A stretch of 64,000 nt of DNA from Hermatobates lingyangjiaoensis (lineage: Eukaryota; Arthropoda; Insecta; Hemiptera; Hermatobatidae), in NCBI GenBank assembly GCA_026182355.1, contig JAPFBL010000369.1, positions 1-64,000 on the forward strand, given 5' to 3'. The first letter of the stretch is position 1. Every line of letters begins with the position of its first letter. The notes under the pieces were generated by a model that saw only the letters and a program-made list of their open reading frames with translations, was not told where the DNA came from and did no database searches. Below are positions 34,053 to 43,579 of the stretch, in pieces. The translations under genes were made by a program, and so were the position numbers.

Positions 34053-34875
34053 AAAGTGTTAAATTATACTGATAAGCCAGCTTTGAATTTGAATTAAAAA
34101 TCCAAAACTGGCTAATCACTAATATATTTTTTCTCAATACACATTCACAGCAAGCTGACAACAAAGTACAGCACGTAGGAGAATGATTCAACTCGCCAAT
34201 AGTATATTGGATTATTATGATTTTTGACAAAGGGAAAGAAAAGTGATTTCTTAAAAACCACTAGCAGAAAATTCGAGATAATAATTTTATAAAAGACCAA
34301 AAATCTAAAATGTAATTCAACATTGAAACATTCTTTGAAATAAAATAAATGAAATTGTTTTACGTCTTCAATTAAAAATTATCATAAAGCATTTTTTCTT
34401 ACATGTTTCTGACAATTTTTAGATAAAATAGGAATATTATTATGTTTTCAATTTGTAACTTTGTCTTAAATATTCTATGTAGAAGGAGGTCAGATAAGCC
34501 AGGAGTCCTAAATGTGTCCTATTCTGTAATCTATATACTTATAAAACTCTGATGTTCTTGTTGAAATATTTGCACACAGGTGAAAATTGGAATAACTGTT
34601 AATTCCAGTTTATGACGAATTATTCAAATAAATATTGAAGAAAACAGTGAGTAATATATTACTTAACAAATAATTGCATTAAAATTGAAGAAGAATGAAA
34701 AATAAATTCTCTCAACTCAAGTCAAGTAAAATTAATGACTCGAGATGTACGATCTATTTATGTTATAGAATAAACCTAACCAGTTTTTCTGTGAAAGGTC
34801 TTAGTCCCCATTTTTGGAAATTTTATTGTTGTTTAGACGATCGTTTTGTTCAGTTCACGTATATACTGTTAATTA
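34053..34875. repeat. Dispersed repeat R1, copy next to the satellite
   Basis: Shares GCTAATCACTAATATATTTT, TTCTCAATACACATTCACAG, ATAAAAGACCAAAAAT, AGGTCAGAT and other blocks with 54746-56935 and, inverted, with 47985-48800. No coding frame of note; family unknown. Confidence 0.7.
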
Positions 34876-34878
34876 TTG

Positions 34879-34910
<32 letters not shown>

Positions 34911-34912
<2 letters not shown>

Positions 34913-35055
34913 ATGATCAAACCACAATAAGAAATCGGAAAACAAGACCAAGATCCCCCAACCGCAACAAGCGGTCTTCGTCAGAGTCAAAAACCAAACC
35001 ACATTTCTTATTGTGGTTTGATCATTGATTGTTATTTCACGTGTTTATGTGAAAT

Positions 35056-35060
<5 letters not shown>
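34911..35060. mobile_element. PLE family A palindrome, internally deleted
   Basis: Left arm with GATCCCCCAACCGCAACAAG (two changes against the family) and a right arm reduced to ACATTTCTTATTGTGG and the outer end. (TA)n on both sides. Confidence 0.7.
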
Positions 35061-35089
<29 letters not shown>

Positions 35090-35212
35090 TGTGAAGTGAA
35101 CTATTTTTATGGACTGTATTAATGATGGTATTTTAAACTATTCTATATTTCTGATAATATTTTGGAATAATACGTATCATTTTTGAATTTTTGTGAAATA
35201 TCCGTCAAAGAC

Positions 35213-35550
35213 GGGCACGTCTGCTGAGTAAGCATAAAGCACGTCTGATCATGTAAGCATAAAGCACGTCTGCTCGTGTAAGTATAAAGCACGTCTGATC
35301 GTGTAAGTATAAAGCACGTCTGCTCGTGTAAGTATAAAGCACGTCTGATCGTGTAAGCATAAAGCACGTCTGATCGTGTAAGCATAAAGCACGTCCGATT
35401 GTGTAAGTATAAAGCACGTCTGATCGTGTAAGCATAAAGCACGTCTGCTCGTGTAAGGATAAAGCACGTCTGCCCGTGTAAGCATAAAGCACGTCTGCTC
35501 GAGTAAGCATAAAGCACGTCTGATCGTGTAAGCATAAAACACGTCTGCTT
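35213..35550. repeat. 25-bp minisatellite, about 13 copies
   Basis: Unit GTAAGTATAAAGCACGTCTG followed by (A/C)TCGT. Three overlapping frames on the minus strand stay open because 25 bp shifts the frame each time; they are not genes. No spacers between units. Confidence 0.9.
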
Positions 35551-35975
35551 GACAAAGGAATTTAATTTTGTATTGTTAATTTCATTGTAATTAATTTGAT
35601 TTAAGTATTGCTTAGAAATTATGAACCAATTATGGTGGAACTCAAGGTGGTTGTTGTTCCTTACTGAGGTAGAGTAGACACAAATGATCGTCTGTGATGT
35701 GTCGCTGTGTGAGAAGCAGTATCTTCTCGGGTGGGTGTCTGCATAACACCAAGGAGGAGCTAGACCTCCTGCCCTCACCAGTGGGTGGGAGCATTTATTA
35801 GCAAGTGCTGCTTTACTGGTACTCATTCTTAATGAGCCCTGGCCCTGAGGAATGGGTACTTCCCTCTACGGAGGGGGACGACCGAGCCTATACGGGCACT
35901 GGGGTAGTCCTAAAACTGCAAGGACTTGTAGGATCCTAATTTGATTTCTCTATGTTTCTTTGTCTATATTGAACT
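35551..35975. other. Unassigned stretch, partly G+C-richer
   Basis: The start (TTTCATTGTAATTAATTTG, AAGTATTG) also occurs at about 53690-53730, so it is a dispersed repeat. 35740-35935 is G+C-richer with GAGCCCTGGCCCTGAGG and TACGGAGGGGGACGACCG; it could be a SINE or exon, but neither A/B boxes nor a clear frame can be shown. Confidence 0.35.
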
Positions 35976-36027
35976 ATACATATATATATATATATATAGA
36001 AAATTGTCACAACAACACGTGATATAA

Positions 36028-36326
36028 ATATTCAGGTAACTCACCCACAAATTAGAGAAGATAGTCGCTCTAAGGCCTTTCGTTTTCACGTCGTCAGAGA
36101 GCAAGTGAATACAAGTTGTAAGCAGGTTATGAATTTTGATTTAAAGAAGGAGTAAGATTGGCATCATTGACAGTTATAGGGAAAAATACTGTCAATGATG
36201 CCAATCTTACTCCTTCTTTAAATCAAAATTCATAACCTGCTTACAACTTGTATTCACTTGCTCTCTGACGACGTGAAACCGAAAGGCCTTAGAGCGACTA
36301 TCTTCTCTAATTTGTGGTGAGTTACC

Positions 36327-36333
<7 letters not shown>
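36028..36333. mobile_element. PLE family I palindrome
   Basis: Arms 36028-36174 and 36188-36333 are inverse copies around a 13-base spacer. Each has GAGTTACCTGAAT-type outer ends, a hammerhead-like motif and TAAAGAAGGAGTAAGATTGG inside. (TA)n on both sides. Confidence 0.85.
36260..36295 (+). ncRNA. Hammerhead-ribozyme-like motif, family I
   Basis: Stem I GCTCT/AGAGC is perfect. CTGACGA, a weak short stem II, GAAA, AGGCCT (two-pair stem III AG/CT plus loop) and T at the cleavage position. The left-arm copy (minus strand, about 36066-36101) has GT-GAAA-AC as stem II. Confidence 0.55.
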
Positions 36334-36369
<36 letters not shown>

Positions 36370-36570
36370 AAAATAAGCAGCAGCTTCTGCATTGACCAGT
36401 TTCTTGTTGACACTCTCTACTTTTCGTATCACTTTGCGGTGAGACTCTGGTAGCTTCCAAAGAAGGTTAGCAAAAGACATTAACACACACAATAAACATA
36501 GGTCAAACACGAAAAACTAAATCTTAATCACTGTATTAATCACTAAATTAACAAACTAAATAAAAATGCG

Positions 36571-36606
36571 TACAAGCTTTCGGCTCTCATTGGCCATCTT
36601 CAGGTA
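36571..36606 (-). ncRNA. Hammerhead-ribozyme-like motif, family H, left arm
   Basis: Minus strand: TAC, CTGAAGA, T, GGC..GCC, GAAA, AGCT as two-pair stem III, T, GTA. Mirror copy at 37873-37908. Confidence 0.5.
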
Positions 36607-36777
36607 TAAACTAAAATTAATAAAGTCTAAAGCACTATAGTTAGAATAAAATAAGATATTTGAACAATGTCTAAAAAAAAAAAATTACTGTACTACAGGA
36701 AGTGAATCTAAAGTGGGAGTGAGGGGAAGGGGAGGTATGCATGGCGACAGGGTCGGCCAAAACTACCTGTGGTTCCT

Positions 36778-37221
36778 TCACCTCCCTCTCTCCCTTACAA
36801 GCTTGAAAGTATTGTCAAAATTCTTAAAGCTGGGCACAGAGTTGAAATCATTGCTCTGGACATTTAGCCTGGGGTTACATTCTTTAATATACAGAGCCTC
36901 CAGTATATGTAACCTGCCAGGCTCGTGGCACACTTGCAGAATGGAAGTGCCCTCAATCAGGGCCTGCCTCGTCAGTCTTACTCGGTGAGCGTCCTCCGTA
37001 TGGTTTTTAGGGGCCCCAGTGCTCAGGTGGACAGTTAGACGCCGCGAAAGCTTCGTAGTAGTCATCCCTATGTATGAGGATGGGAGGGTTGCACAGTCCC
37101 CTATACTGCATTTGTACTCATACACAAGGTGACTACGTTGTAGCTCCGGGGTCTCAGTTCTCGGTCTATTGTAGAGTAGTAGGTCCGATGTCTTTCTACT
37201 TCTATAATATATAGTCAGCCT
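36778..37221 (-). pseudogene. PLE GIY-YIG endonuclease C-terminus, family H, left arm
   Basis: Inverse copy of 37252-37695 with the same 148-codon frame; see that entry. The identical protein on both arms shows the two were made or homogenised recently. No upstream reverse transcriptase is attached, so it is a fragment. Confidence 0.8.
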
Positions 37222-37251
37222 TATCTTGTCCTGCTCGTATCGATATCGATA

Positions 37252-37695
37252 AGGCTGACTATATATTATAGAAGTAGAAAGACATCGGACCTACTACTCT
37301 ACAATAGACCGAGAACTGAGACCCCGGAGCTACAACGTAGTCACCTTGTGTATGAGTACAAATGCAGTATAGGGGACTGTGCAACCCTCCCATCCTCATA
37401 CATAGGGATGACTACTACGAAGCTTTCGCGGCGTCTAACTGTCCACCTGAGCACTGGGGCCCCTAAAAACCATACGGAGGACGCTCACCGAGTAAGACTG
37501 ACGAGGCAGGCCCTGATTGAGGGCACTTCCATTCTGCAAGTGTGCCACGAGCCTGGCAGGTTACATATACTGGAGGCTCTGTATATTAAAGAATGTAACC
37601 CCAGGCTAAATGTCCAGAGCAATGATTTCAACTCTGTGCCCAGCTTTAAGAATTTTGACAATACTTTCAAGCTTGTAAGGGAGAGAGGGAGGTGA
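37252..37695 (+). pseudogene. PLE GIY-YIG endonuclease C-terminus, family H, right arm
   Basis: An open frame of 147 residues begins at the palindrome centre (RLTIYYRSRKTSDLLLYNRP) and ends at TGA 37695. Residues 34-43 give YEYKCSIGDC (C-x4-C, zinc-binding type), 50-52 the YIG box, 60-61 an RR pair, 65 H, 108 the E of LHILEALYI, 116 and 120 N residues. These are the expected parts of the GIY-YIG nuclease that cuts the target for PLE reverse transcription. The reverse transcriptase is missing, so no complete protein is made. The frame itself shows no damage. Confidence 0.85.
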
Positions 37696-37872
37696 AGGAA
37701 CCACAGGTAGTTTTGGCCGACCCTGTCGCCATGCATACCTCCCCTTCCCCTCACTCCCACTTTAGATTCACTTCCTGTAGTACAGTAATTTTTTTTTTTT
37801 TTTTTTAGACATTGTTCAAATATCTTATTTTATTCTAACTATAGTGCTTTAGACTTTATTAATTTTAGTTTA

Positions 37873-37908
37873 TACCTGAAGATGGCCAATGAGAGCCGAA
37901 AGCTTGTA
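37873..37908 (+). ncRNA. Hammerhead-ribozyme-like motif, family H, right arm
   Basis: TAC / GTA stem I, CTGAAGA, GGC..GCC stem II after one extra T, GAAA, AGCT, T. Lies between the endonuclease 3' UTR and the next ORF start. Confidence 0.5.
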
Positions 37909-37968
37909 CGCATTTTTATTTAGTTTGTTAATTTAGTGATTAATACAGTGATTAAGATTTAGTTTTTC

Positions 37969-38145
37969 GTGTTTGACCTATGTTTATTGTGTGTGTTAAT
38001 GTCTTTTGCTAACCTTCTTTGGAAGCTACCAGAGTCTCACCGCAAAGTGATACGAAAAGTAGAGAGTGTCAACAAGAAACTGGTCAATGCAGAAGCTGCT
38101 GCTTATTTTAATAATATATGCTTAAGGGAAGACCTGCTGCCTTTG
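37969..38145 (+). pseudogene. PLE N-terminal ORF start, family H
   Basis: MFDLCLLCVLMSFANLLWKL, then PESHRKVIRKVESVNKKLVN and AEAAAYFNNI, followed in this arm by CLREDLLPLYTY as it enters (TA)n. The left arm (minus strand, 36361-36510) stops earlier, at FNNI. The motif order matches 21057-21207 and the other stubs. Confidence 0.7.
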
Positions 38146-38177
38146 TACACATATATATATATATATATGTGTATATA

Positions 38178-38611
38178 TAATATTCTATGTTTTGTTATTG
38201 AGGGCTAGGTCAAATAAAAGAAAATAAACTCCTTCCTAGGCCAACGTTTCGATGCATTTTGTACATCATCTTCAGGGCTAAAATTAGAGTAAGAACTATA
38301 ATACATTTACCAAAAACAATCTACAACTCACATAGAGAACTAACACACATTTTTGAGACCAACAGATACATACAAAAGGTTATTTTATAATCAGAGTTGT
38401 TGATTATAAAAGAACCTTTTGTATGTATCTGTTGGTCTCAAAAATGAGTGTTAGTTCTCTATGTGAGTTGTAGATTGTTTATGGTAAATGTATTATAGTT
38501 CTTACTCTAATTTTAACCCTGAAGATGATGTACAAATACATCGAAACGTCGGCCTAGGAAGGAGTTTATTTTCTTTTATTTGACCTAGCCCTCAATAACA
38601 AAACATAGAAT
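38178..38611. mobile_element. PLE family D palindrome
   Basis: Inverse arms meet at about 38395 (ATAATCAGAGTTGTTGATTAT). Left motif on the minus strand (38240-38279, with CAACG in place of CGACG) and right motif on the plus strand (38516-38553: CTGAAGA, GATGTA/TACATC, GAAACGTC, GGC). Arms end in GACCTAGCCCTCAATAACAA. Confidence 0.85.
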
Positions 38612-38641
38612 AGAATAGAAGAGGTCAAGAACAATTTTTGG

Positions 38642-38683
<42 letters not shown>

Positions 38684-38687
<4 letters not shown>

Positions 38688-38830
38688 GATTTCACATAAA
38701 CACGTGAAATAACAATCAATGATCAAACCACAATAAGAAAATGGGAAAGCAAGACTAAGATCAGTTGGGTTTTTGACTCTGACGAAGATCTTAGCCTTGC
38801 TTTCCCATTTTCTTATTGTGGTTTGATCAT

Positions 38831-38834
<4 letters not shown>
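38684..38834. mobile_element. PLE family A palindrome, core-deleted
   Basis: Left arm keeps only the outer end and TTTCCC block; the centre jumps from AAGACTAAGATC to AGTTGGGTTTTTGACTCTGA. Both GAAA boxes are lost. (TA)n on both sides. Confidence 0.7.
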
Positions 38835-38875
<41 letters not shown>

Positions 38876-38879
<4 letters not shown>

Positions 38880-39083
38880 CAGTAGATCTTCTCTCAAGCA
38901 TATTTTATTGAAATTGATCGCAGTTTCTGAATTCACGACCTTTTTGTTAACAGATTCTAACCTCCTGGCTATTTTTCTTATTGTAGTCGGTAAACTATAA
39001 ATCAGGTTCGCCAATGACATTTCCAAGTAAATAGGTCCAATGAACGAAAGAAATTTAATAACATGATCTAAATATATATTCAA
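38876..39083 (-). pseudogene. PLE N-terminal ORF fragment
   Basis: Minus strand: YLEMSLANLIYSLPTTIRKI, then ARRLESVNKKVVNSETAINF, NKICLREDLLPIYIY running into (TA)n. Clear example of the junction at the codons after EDLLP. Confidence 0.7.
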
Positions 39084-39140
39084 ATGTATATATATTTACA
39101 ATATTTTATTTTTTTTTAATAATATTTATGTAATACTAAA

Positions 39141-39290
39141 TGTATATATATATATATGCACTTAAATTCAAAAAACGATCCAAACTGGACGCAAATCACC
39201 TAAAAAAGAAAGAAAAGCAACACACAGAGAAAGAGAGACACATACAAACTCAAACTTTTGGATAATCCATCTTTAGGAGAAAAGAGAATG

Positions 39291-39300
<10 letters not shown>
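39141..39300 (-). mobile_element. PLE family B terminal fragment
   Basis: AAAACGATCCAAACTGGAC, CAACACACAGAGAAAGAGAG, and a decayed motif (TTTTGGATAATCCATCTTTA) on the minus strand. (TA)n on both sides. Confidence 0.6.
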
Positions 39301-39321
<21 letters not shown>

Positions 39322-39324
<3 letters not shown>

Positions 39325-39525
39325 ATTCACTTGATTAACTTAAATACTATTCCAACTGAACACAATATGAGTTCAAAATTCAAGAAGAGTAATGGGTTAC
39401 TTGCCTTTGCGTCTACAACGTGCTTACTCTCCCTTTCTCTTTGCTCCTGAAGACGGATTGACCAAAAATTTGAGTCTGTAAGTGTGTTTTTTAATCTGTG
39501 TGTTATTCTTCATGAATTTTGATCT
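39322..39525 (+). mobile_element. PLE family B fragment, partly palindromic
   Basis: Right part has CTCCTGAAGACGGATTGACC, then AAAAATTTGAGTCTG where GAAA is changed to AAAA. Left end ATTCACTTGATTAACTTAAA mirrors the family's outer end. Confidence 0.6.
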
Positions 39526-39568
39526 TTCTATATATATATGAGTCAAATGAAATGGTCTTCCAGCCTAT

Positions 39569-39603
<35 letters not shown>

Positions 39604-39607
<4 letters not shown>

Positions 39608-39720
39608 ATTTCACTTAAACACGTGAAACAACAATCAAGCGGTCTTCGTCAGAATCAAAAACTCAACCCAGTTGATTTTGAATATTTTATTTCAACCTCA
39701 AAAACTGACCTATTCCTGAT
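39604..39720. mobile_element. PLE family A fragment, rearranged
   Basis: Outer end AAAGATTTCACTTAAACACG is joined directly to CAAGCGGTCTTCGTCAGAAT, skipping the middle of the arm, and then to unrelated A+T-rich sequence. Confidence 0.55.
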
Positions 39721-39756
39721 GTACTTTGATTCTAATAGATTACTCGGTAGATGTAT

Positions 39757-39760
39757 TAAT

Positions 39761-39797
<37 letters not shown>

Positions 39798-39832
39798 TAA
39801 TAATAATAAATAATAAATAATAATAATAATTA
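39757..39832. repeat. (AAT)n microsatellite
   Basis: Imperfect AAT/TAA repeat beside (TA)n. Confidence 0.85.
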
Positions 39833-39835
39833 TAG

Positions 39836-39871
<36 letters not shown>

Positions 39872-39876
<5 letters not shown>

Positions 39877-40075
39877 ATTTCACATATACACGTGAAACAA
39901 CAATCAATGATCAAACCACAATATGAAACGGGTAAATAAAACTTAAGTTCTTTCAACCGTAACAAGCGGTCTTCCTCACAAGCCATTGGGTTTTTGACTC
40001 TGACGAAGACCGCTTGTTAAGTTTGAAAGAACTTAGTCTTATTTTCTCATTTCATATTGTGGTGGTTTTTAATCA
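39872..40075. mobile_element. PLE family A palindrome, diverged
   Basis: Both arms present with CATATTGTGG instead of CTTATTGTGG and AAGTTC for AAGATC. The right motif has CTGACGA, ACCG and GAAAG. Confidence 0.7.
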
Positions 40076-40261
40076 TATACATAAATATGAAACACCGAAA
40101 GTAGTCCAAACAGAAAATCGTGCAGAGTATCCCAGGTTTCAATATTTGACTCACTTGCTAATCAGTGTTAGAGAATGTTGTTTGTTGAATATAAGAACGG
40201 ATATATATATATATATATATTCATCATGATATATATTATACATGATATAGATATATATTTA

Positions 40262-40375
40262 TAGGTGTATAATGTAATCGGGATTTGGTCAATTTTCCAG
40301 GATCAAAATCAAACTCTCAATGCCAACGTTTCGGTTTTATTTAAAACCTTTTTCATAGGCTGAAGTAAGAAAAGA
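40262..40375 (-). mobile_element. PLE family F terminal fragment
   Basis: Minus strand: GCCTATGAAAAAGGTTTT, CGAAACGTTGGCATTG, then the AGAGTTTGATTTTG block. Confidence 0.65.
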
Positions 40376-40379
40376 TATA

Positions 40380-40412
<33 letters not shown>

Positions 40413-40415
<3 letters not shown>

Positions 40416-40705
40416 AAACAGGAAAACGATCCAAAAGGACAACAAACATTTCACGATGAATCACAAACACAGAACTAAGGAACAAACACACTTACTGTCT
40501 CTAATTTTTGGTTGAACTGTCATCAGGAGAGTTGAGAGATAGGGACACCAAGCGCACTTGTGAAACGACGGTTGAAGACCGCCTCCAAACGTCGCTTCAC
40601 AAGTGCGCTTGGTGTCCTTTTCTCAACTCTCCTGATGACGGTTCAACCGAAAATCAGAGACAGTAAGTCTGTTCCTTAGTTCTGTTTTATGATTCATCAT
40701 GAAAC
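40413..40705. mobile_element. PLE family C palindrome
   Basis: Arms meet at about 40580 (CGTCGCTTCACAAGTGCGCT mirrored by AAGCGCACTTGTGAAACGAC). Left motif minus strand 40499-40530, right motif plus strand. Outer parts TTAGTTCTG..GATTCATC match in both arms. (TA)n on both sides. Confidence 0.8.
40628..40660 (+). ncRNA. Hammerhead-ribozyme-like motif, family C
   Basis: TCTC, CTGATGA, C, GGT..ACC, GAAA, ATCA, GAGA. Stem I is TCTC/GAGA; other copies have AATT in place of AATC, giving the two-pair stem III. Confidence 0.5.
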
Positions 40706-40724
40706 GTATATATATATATATATA

Positions 40725-41034
40725 ACTGTAAATTTTGGTAGTAGCCCTTCCTTGACGCACACATTATTGTAAATGACACCAAACTAAGCTTATACCTGTT
40801 TCTTAAGAAATTTTTCAATTTTTCTAAATAACACTCTCGTTATTTTGTCTACACTATAAAACACATCTCCTATAGTCCACATGTTTTCAACAATCAACAT
40901 TCATCATCGGGACATGAATAACTTATTGGGTGAATTTTCTTGAATATTATAAATGCAAAGTGAAGATAGTGGGGGTGTTTTTTCTTCAAGTTTAAGATAA
41001 GCTCGTCGTTAATTCTGTGGGGTGAGTGGCCTAT
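40725..41034 (-). pseudogene. PLE N-terminal region, unnamed family
   Basis: Minus-strand reading near 40725-40790 gives NNVCVKEGLLPKFT ending at (TA)n, the EGLLP-x-(F/Y)T motif of the N-terminal region. The remainder has frame changes. HHR-like parts are not clear here. Confidence 0.45.
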
Positions 41035-41220
41035 GATCAAACCACAATAAGAAATGGGAAAACAAGACTAAGATCTTTCAACCGTAACAAGCGGTCTTCG
41101 TCAGAGTCAAAAACCCAACTGACCAAGACAGATTGTTACGGTTGAAAGATCTTAGTCTTGTTTTCCCATTTCTTATTGTAGTTTGATCATTGATTGTTAT
41201 TTCACGTATTTATGTGAAAT

Positions 41221-41222
<2 letters not shown>
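41035..41222. mobile_element. PLE family A palindrome
   Basis: Left arm complete; right arm begins at AGACAGATTGTTACGG so one box is altered. Ends TTTATGTGAAATCTTTATAT. Confidence 0.75.
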
Positions 41223-41262
<40 letters not shown>

Positions 41263-41264
<2 letters not shown>

Positions 41265-41489
41265 ACTTAAAATTCGAAAAAACGATCCAAACTGGACACA
41301 AATCAGTTCACAAATGAAGAAAAGCAACACACAGAGAAAGAGACACACTTACAAACTCAAATTTTCGGATGATCTGTCTTCAGGAGAAAAGAGAGATGGG
41401 CGACCAAGCACGCCGGAAACACAACGGCAGGAAACTTGAGTTTGTAAGTGTGCCTCTTTCTCTGTGTGTTGCTTTTCTTCATTTGTGAA

Positions 41490-41494
<5 letters not shown>
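41263..41494. mobile_element. PLE family B palindrome
   Basis: Minus-strand motif at 41358-41386 (AATTTTCGGATGATCTGTCT..CAGG). The right arm keeps GAGTTTGTAAGTGTGCCTC and GTGTGTTGCTTTTCTTC but not the core. Confidence 0.7.
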
Positions 41495-41536
<42 letters not shown>

Positions 41537-41713
41537 ATGTCTCAAAAATTTGTGTTAGTTCTCTATGTGAGTTGTAGAATGTTTTGGTAAATGTATTATA
41601 GTTCTTACTCTAATTTTAGCCCTGAAGATGATGTACAAATACATCGAAACGTCGGCCTAGGAAGGAGTTTATTTTCTTTTATTTGACCTAGCCCTCAATA
41701 ACAAAACATAGAA
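41537..41713 (+). mobile_element. PLE family D 3' terminus
   Basis: Single-orientation copy of the family D right arm; see the motif at 41619. (TA)n on both sides. Confidence 0.75.
41619..41655 (+). ncRNA. Hammerhead-ribozyme-like motif, family D
   Basis: GCC, CTGAAGA, T, GATGTA..TACATC, GAAAC, GTC, GGC. All catalytic-type bases are kept. The clearest single copy in the window. Confidence 0.6.
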
Positions 41714-41726
41714 TATATATATATAT

Positions 41727-41950
41727 AACTATAATTACACAAAACACGATACAGAAAAAAAATAAAAAGCACACCTACTAAATTCTCAACATTTCGAACT
41801 ATTGAGGAGATCTCTCTCACTTTTTCCTCTCTTCTAGTCTACTTCTGATGACAAACAGTTCAAAATATTGAGAATTTAGTAAGTATGCTTTTTATTCTTT
41901 ATTCTATGTCGTGTTTTGTGTAATTTAAAATTTTTATAGTCCATGTAGAA
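41727..41950. mobile_element. PLE family J palindrome
   Basis: Arms with AAAACACGAT / ATCGTGTTTTG-like ends and ACTAAATTCTCAACATTTCG. The plus strand has CTTCTGATGACAAACAGTT, then CAAA for GAAA. Confidence 0.65.
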
Positions 41951-41982
41951 CGTTTATTCAATTTATATTTTTGTAGTATATA

Positions 41983-42190
41983 TAAATGACCAAACCAACA
42001 ATATGAAAAGGGAAAAACGACTAAGATCTTTCAACCCGTAACAAGCGGTCTTCGTCAGAGTCAAAAAACTAACTCAGACAGAGTTGGTTTTTTTTTACTC
42101 TGACGAGAACCGCTTGTTACGGTTGAAAGATCTTGGTCTTATTTTTTTTTTTTTCATTTCTTATTTGGTTTGAACAAAATTTTATATTGA
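41983..42190. mobile_element. PLE family A palindrome, diverged
   Basis: CTGACGA has become CTGACGAGA in the right arm (GACGAGAACCGC), and T-runs have expanded. Outer ends are weak. Confidence 0.65.
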
Positions 42191-42199
42191 ATATATATA

Positions 42200-42301
42200 A
42201 AACGTTAAATTACATAAAACAAACACAGAAAGAAGATAAAATGCACACTTACTAAATTCAATATTTGGAACTGTTGTCCGTCATAAGGAGAAGAGAGGGC
42301 G

Positions 42302-42305
<4 letters not shown>
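42200..42305. mobile_element. PLE family J fragment
   Basis: ACACTTACTAAATTCAATATT and GGAACTGTTGTCCGTCATAA match the family J left arm. Confidence 0.5.
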
Positions 42306-42341
<36 letters not shown>

Positions 42342-42344
42342 AAT

Positions 42345-42516
42345 GTAGCTACCATGGAACAGAAACAAAACTAAAGTTTATCAGGACTTGGTCAGTTTAT
42401 AAGAAACTGACCATTCCCTGATAAACTTTAGTTAAATATATATATATATATATAAATTTTTTACCTATTTCTTTTCTTAAGCATTTCTTGGACGCATGCC
42501 TTAACGAAGGGCTGCT

Positions 42517-42520
<4 letters not shown>
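42345..42520. mobile_element. Short inverted PLE end plus N-terminal stub
   Basis: 42355-42435 is a hairpin of the family F outer end (CTAAAGTTTATCAGG..CCTGATAAACTTTAG) cut by (TA)n. The following 42495-42523 encodes on the plus strand ACLNEGLLPIYI running into (TA)n. Confidence 0.55.
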
Positions 42521-42550
<30 letters not shown>

Positions 42551-42554
<4 letters not shown>

Positions 42555-42752
42555 ATTTCACATAAACACGTGAAACAACAATCAATGATCAAACCACAAT
42601 AAGAAATGGGAAAACAAGACTAAGATCTTTCAACCGTAACAAGCGGTCTTCGTCACCGTTACGTTGAGTTTTTGACTCTGACGAAGACCGCTTGTTACGG
42701 TTGAAAGATCTTAGTCTTGTTTTCCCATTTCTTATTGTGGTTTGATCATTGA
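42551..42752. mobile_element. PLE family A palindrome
   Basis: Complete arms with centre CACCGTTACGTTGAGTTTTT. (TA)n on both sides. Confidence 0.8.
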
Positions 42753-42767
42753 TATATATATATATAA

Positions 42768-42935
42768 TTAAAGTTACAGCTAGAGAACACAAGAAAAAGG
42801 ACTAACACTCACAAATCTCGATAATTTCGGCATCTTGCCGTCTTCAGGAGAGAAGAAGAAAACAAAAAGAAAATAAAAAAGAGAAGGAATGAAGGAACGG
42901 AGACGTAAATGCGTCCACTGGCCGATATAAACGGC

Positions 42936-42938
<3 letters not shown>
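42768..42938 (-). mobile_element. PLE terminal fragment, unnamed family
   Basis: Minus strand: CTGAAGA, C, GGC..GCC, GAAA, TTATCGAG. Also CTAACACTCACAAATCTCG. A palindromic TGGCCGATATAAACGGCCA lies at the end. Core bases intact. Confidence 0.6.
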
Positions 42939-42972
<34 letters not shown>

Positions 42973-42976
<4 letters not shown>

Positions 42977-43143
42977 AATTTGGGGAGCAATCCTTCTTTT
43001 ATACAAGTTTTGTTGAACGACCTTTGTACTGTGGCATGAATAAATTTCATTGTCCATTTTTCAAGTTTTCTCACCTTTGTTTTAAATCTTCCTGGTATTT
43101 AGTACCATATCATGCCACAGTACAAAGGTCGTTCAACAAAACA
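42973..43143. pseudogene. PLE N-terminal ORF fragment, palindromic
   Basis: TTTTGTTGAACGACCTTTGT..TGGCATGA is mirrored by TCATGCCACAGTACAAAGGT. On the minus strand the left part ends C(I)KEGLLPKFT near (TA)n. Confidence 0.6.
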
Positions 43144-43175
<32 letters not shown>

Positions 43176-43265
43176 CAATGATTAAACCACAATAAGAATG
43201 GGAAAACAAGACTAAGATCTTTCAACCGTAACAAGCGGTCTTCGTCAGAGTCAAAAACCCAACTG
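43176..43265 (-). mobile_element. PLE family A left arm only
   Basis: Ends within AAAACCCAACTGA and is joined to a long (TA)n tract. Confidence 0.75.
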
Positions 43266-43336
<71 letters not shown>

Positions 43337-43340
43337 TATA

Positions 43341-43490
43341 TTTGTAAAAGTTGGGAGCAGTCCTTCTTCAATACATGGTGAATTAATTTTTAAGTTGAGT
43401 TCTGAGTTGAAGAAAAAATTTCGTAATTTGGAAAAATATAAGACAAAATTAAATCAAGTGGAAACAGACAGCCAGTTTTTAAAAGCATAT
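43341..43490 (+). pseudogene. PLE N-terminal ORF fragment, family G-like
   Basis: From 43395: MSSELKKKFRNLEKYKTKLN, then QVETDSQFLKAY. It resembles the stub at 16886 (MKKRFQNLNKYSTKLNQVAS). The left 40 bases encode the inverse TFTPLLGEE-type end. Confidence 0.6.
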
Positions 43491-43579
43491 AATATATATA
43501 TATATATTATATATTATATATATATAATGATATTATATATATATTATATATATATTATATATAATATTTTATATATATA

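Larger units (their letters stand above)
36361..38118. mobile_element. PLE family H palindrome, 1.76 kb
   Basis: Arms 36361-37225 and 37248-38118 are near-identical inverse copies about a 22-base spacer that includes ATCGATATCGAT. Reading outward from the centre each arm holds the endonuclease C-terminus, the 3' UTR, a T/A run (which differs by about 6 bases between arms), a family H hammerhead-like motif, and the start of the next PLE ORF, ending at (TA)n. The near identity of 115 encoded residues on each arm points to a young event or gene conversion. Confidence 0.9.

Noticed and set aside
35213..35550. CRISPR-like array or coding repeat (25 bp)
   Set aside because: Tandem without spacers; open frames arise because 25 is not a multiple of three.
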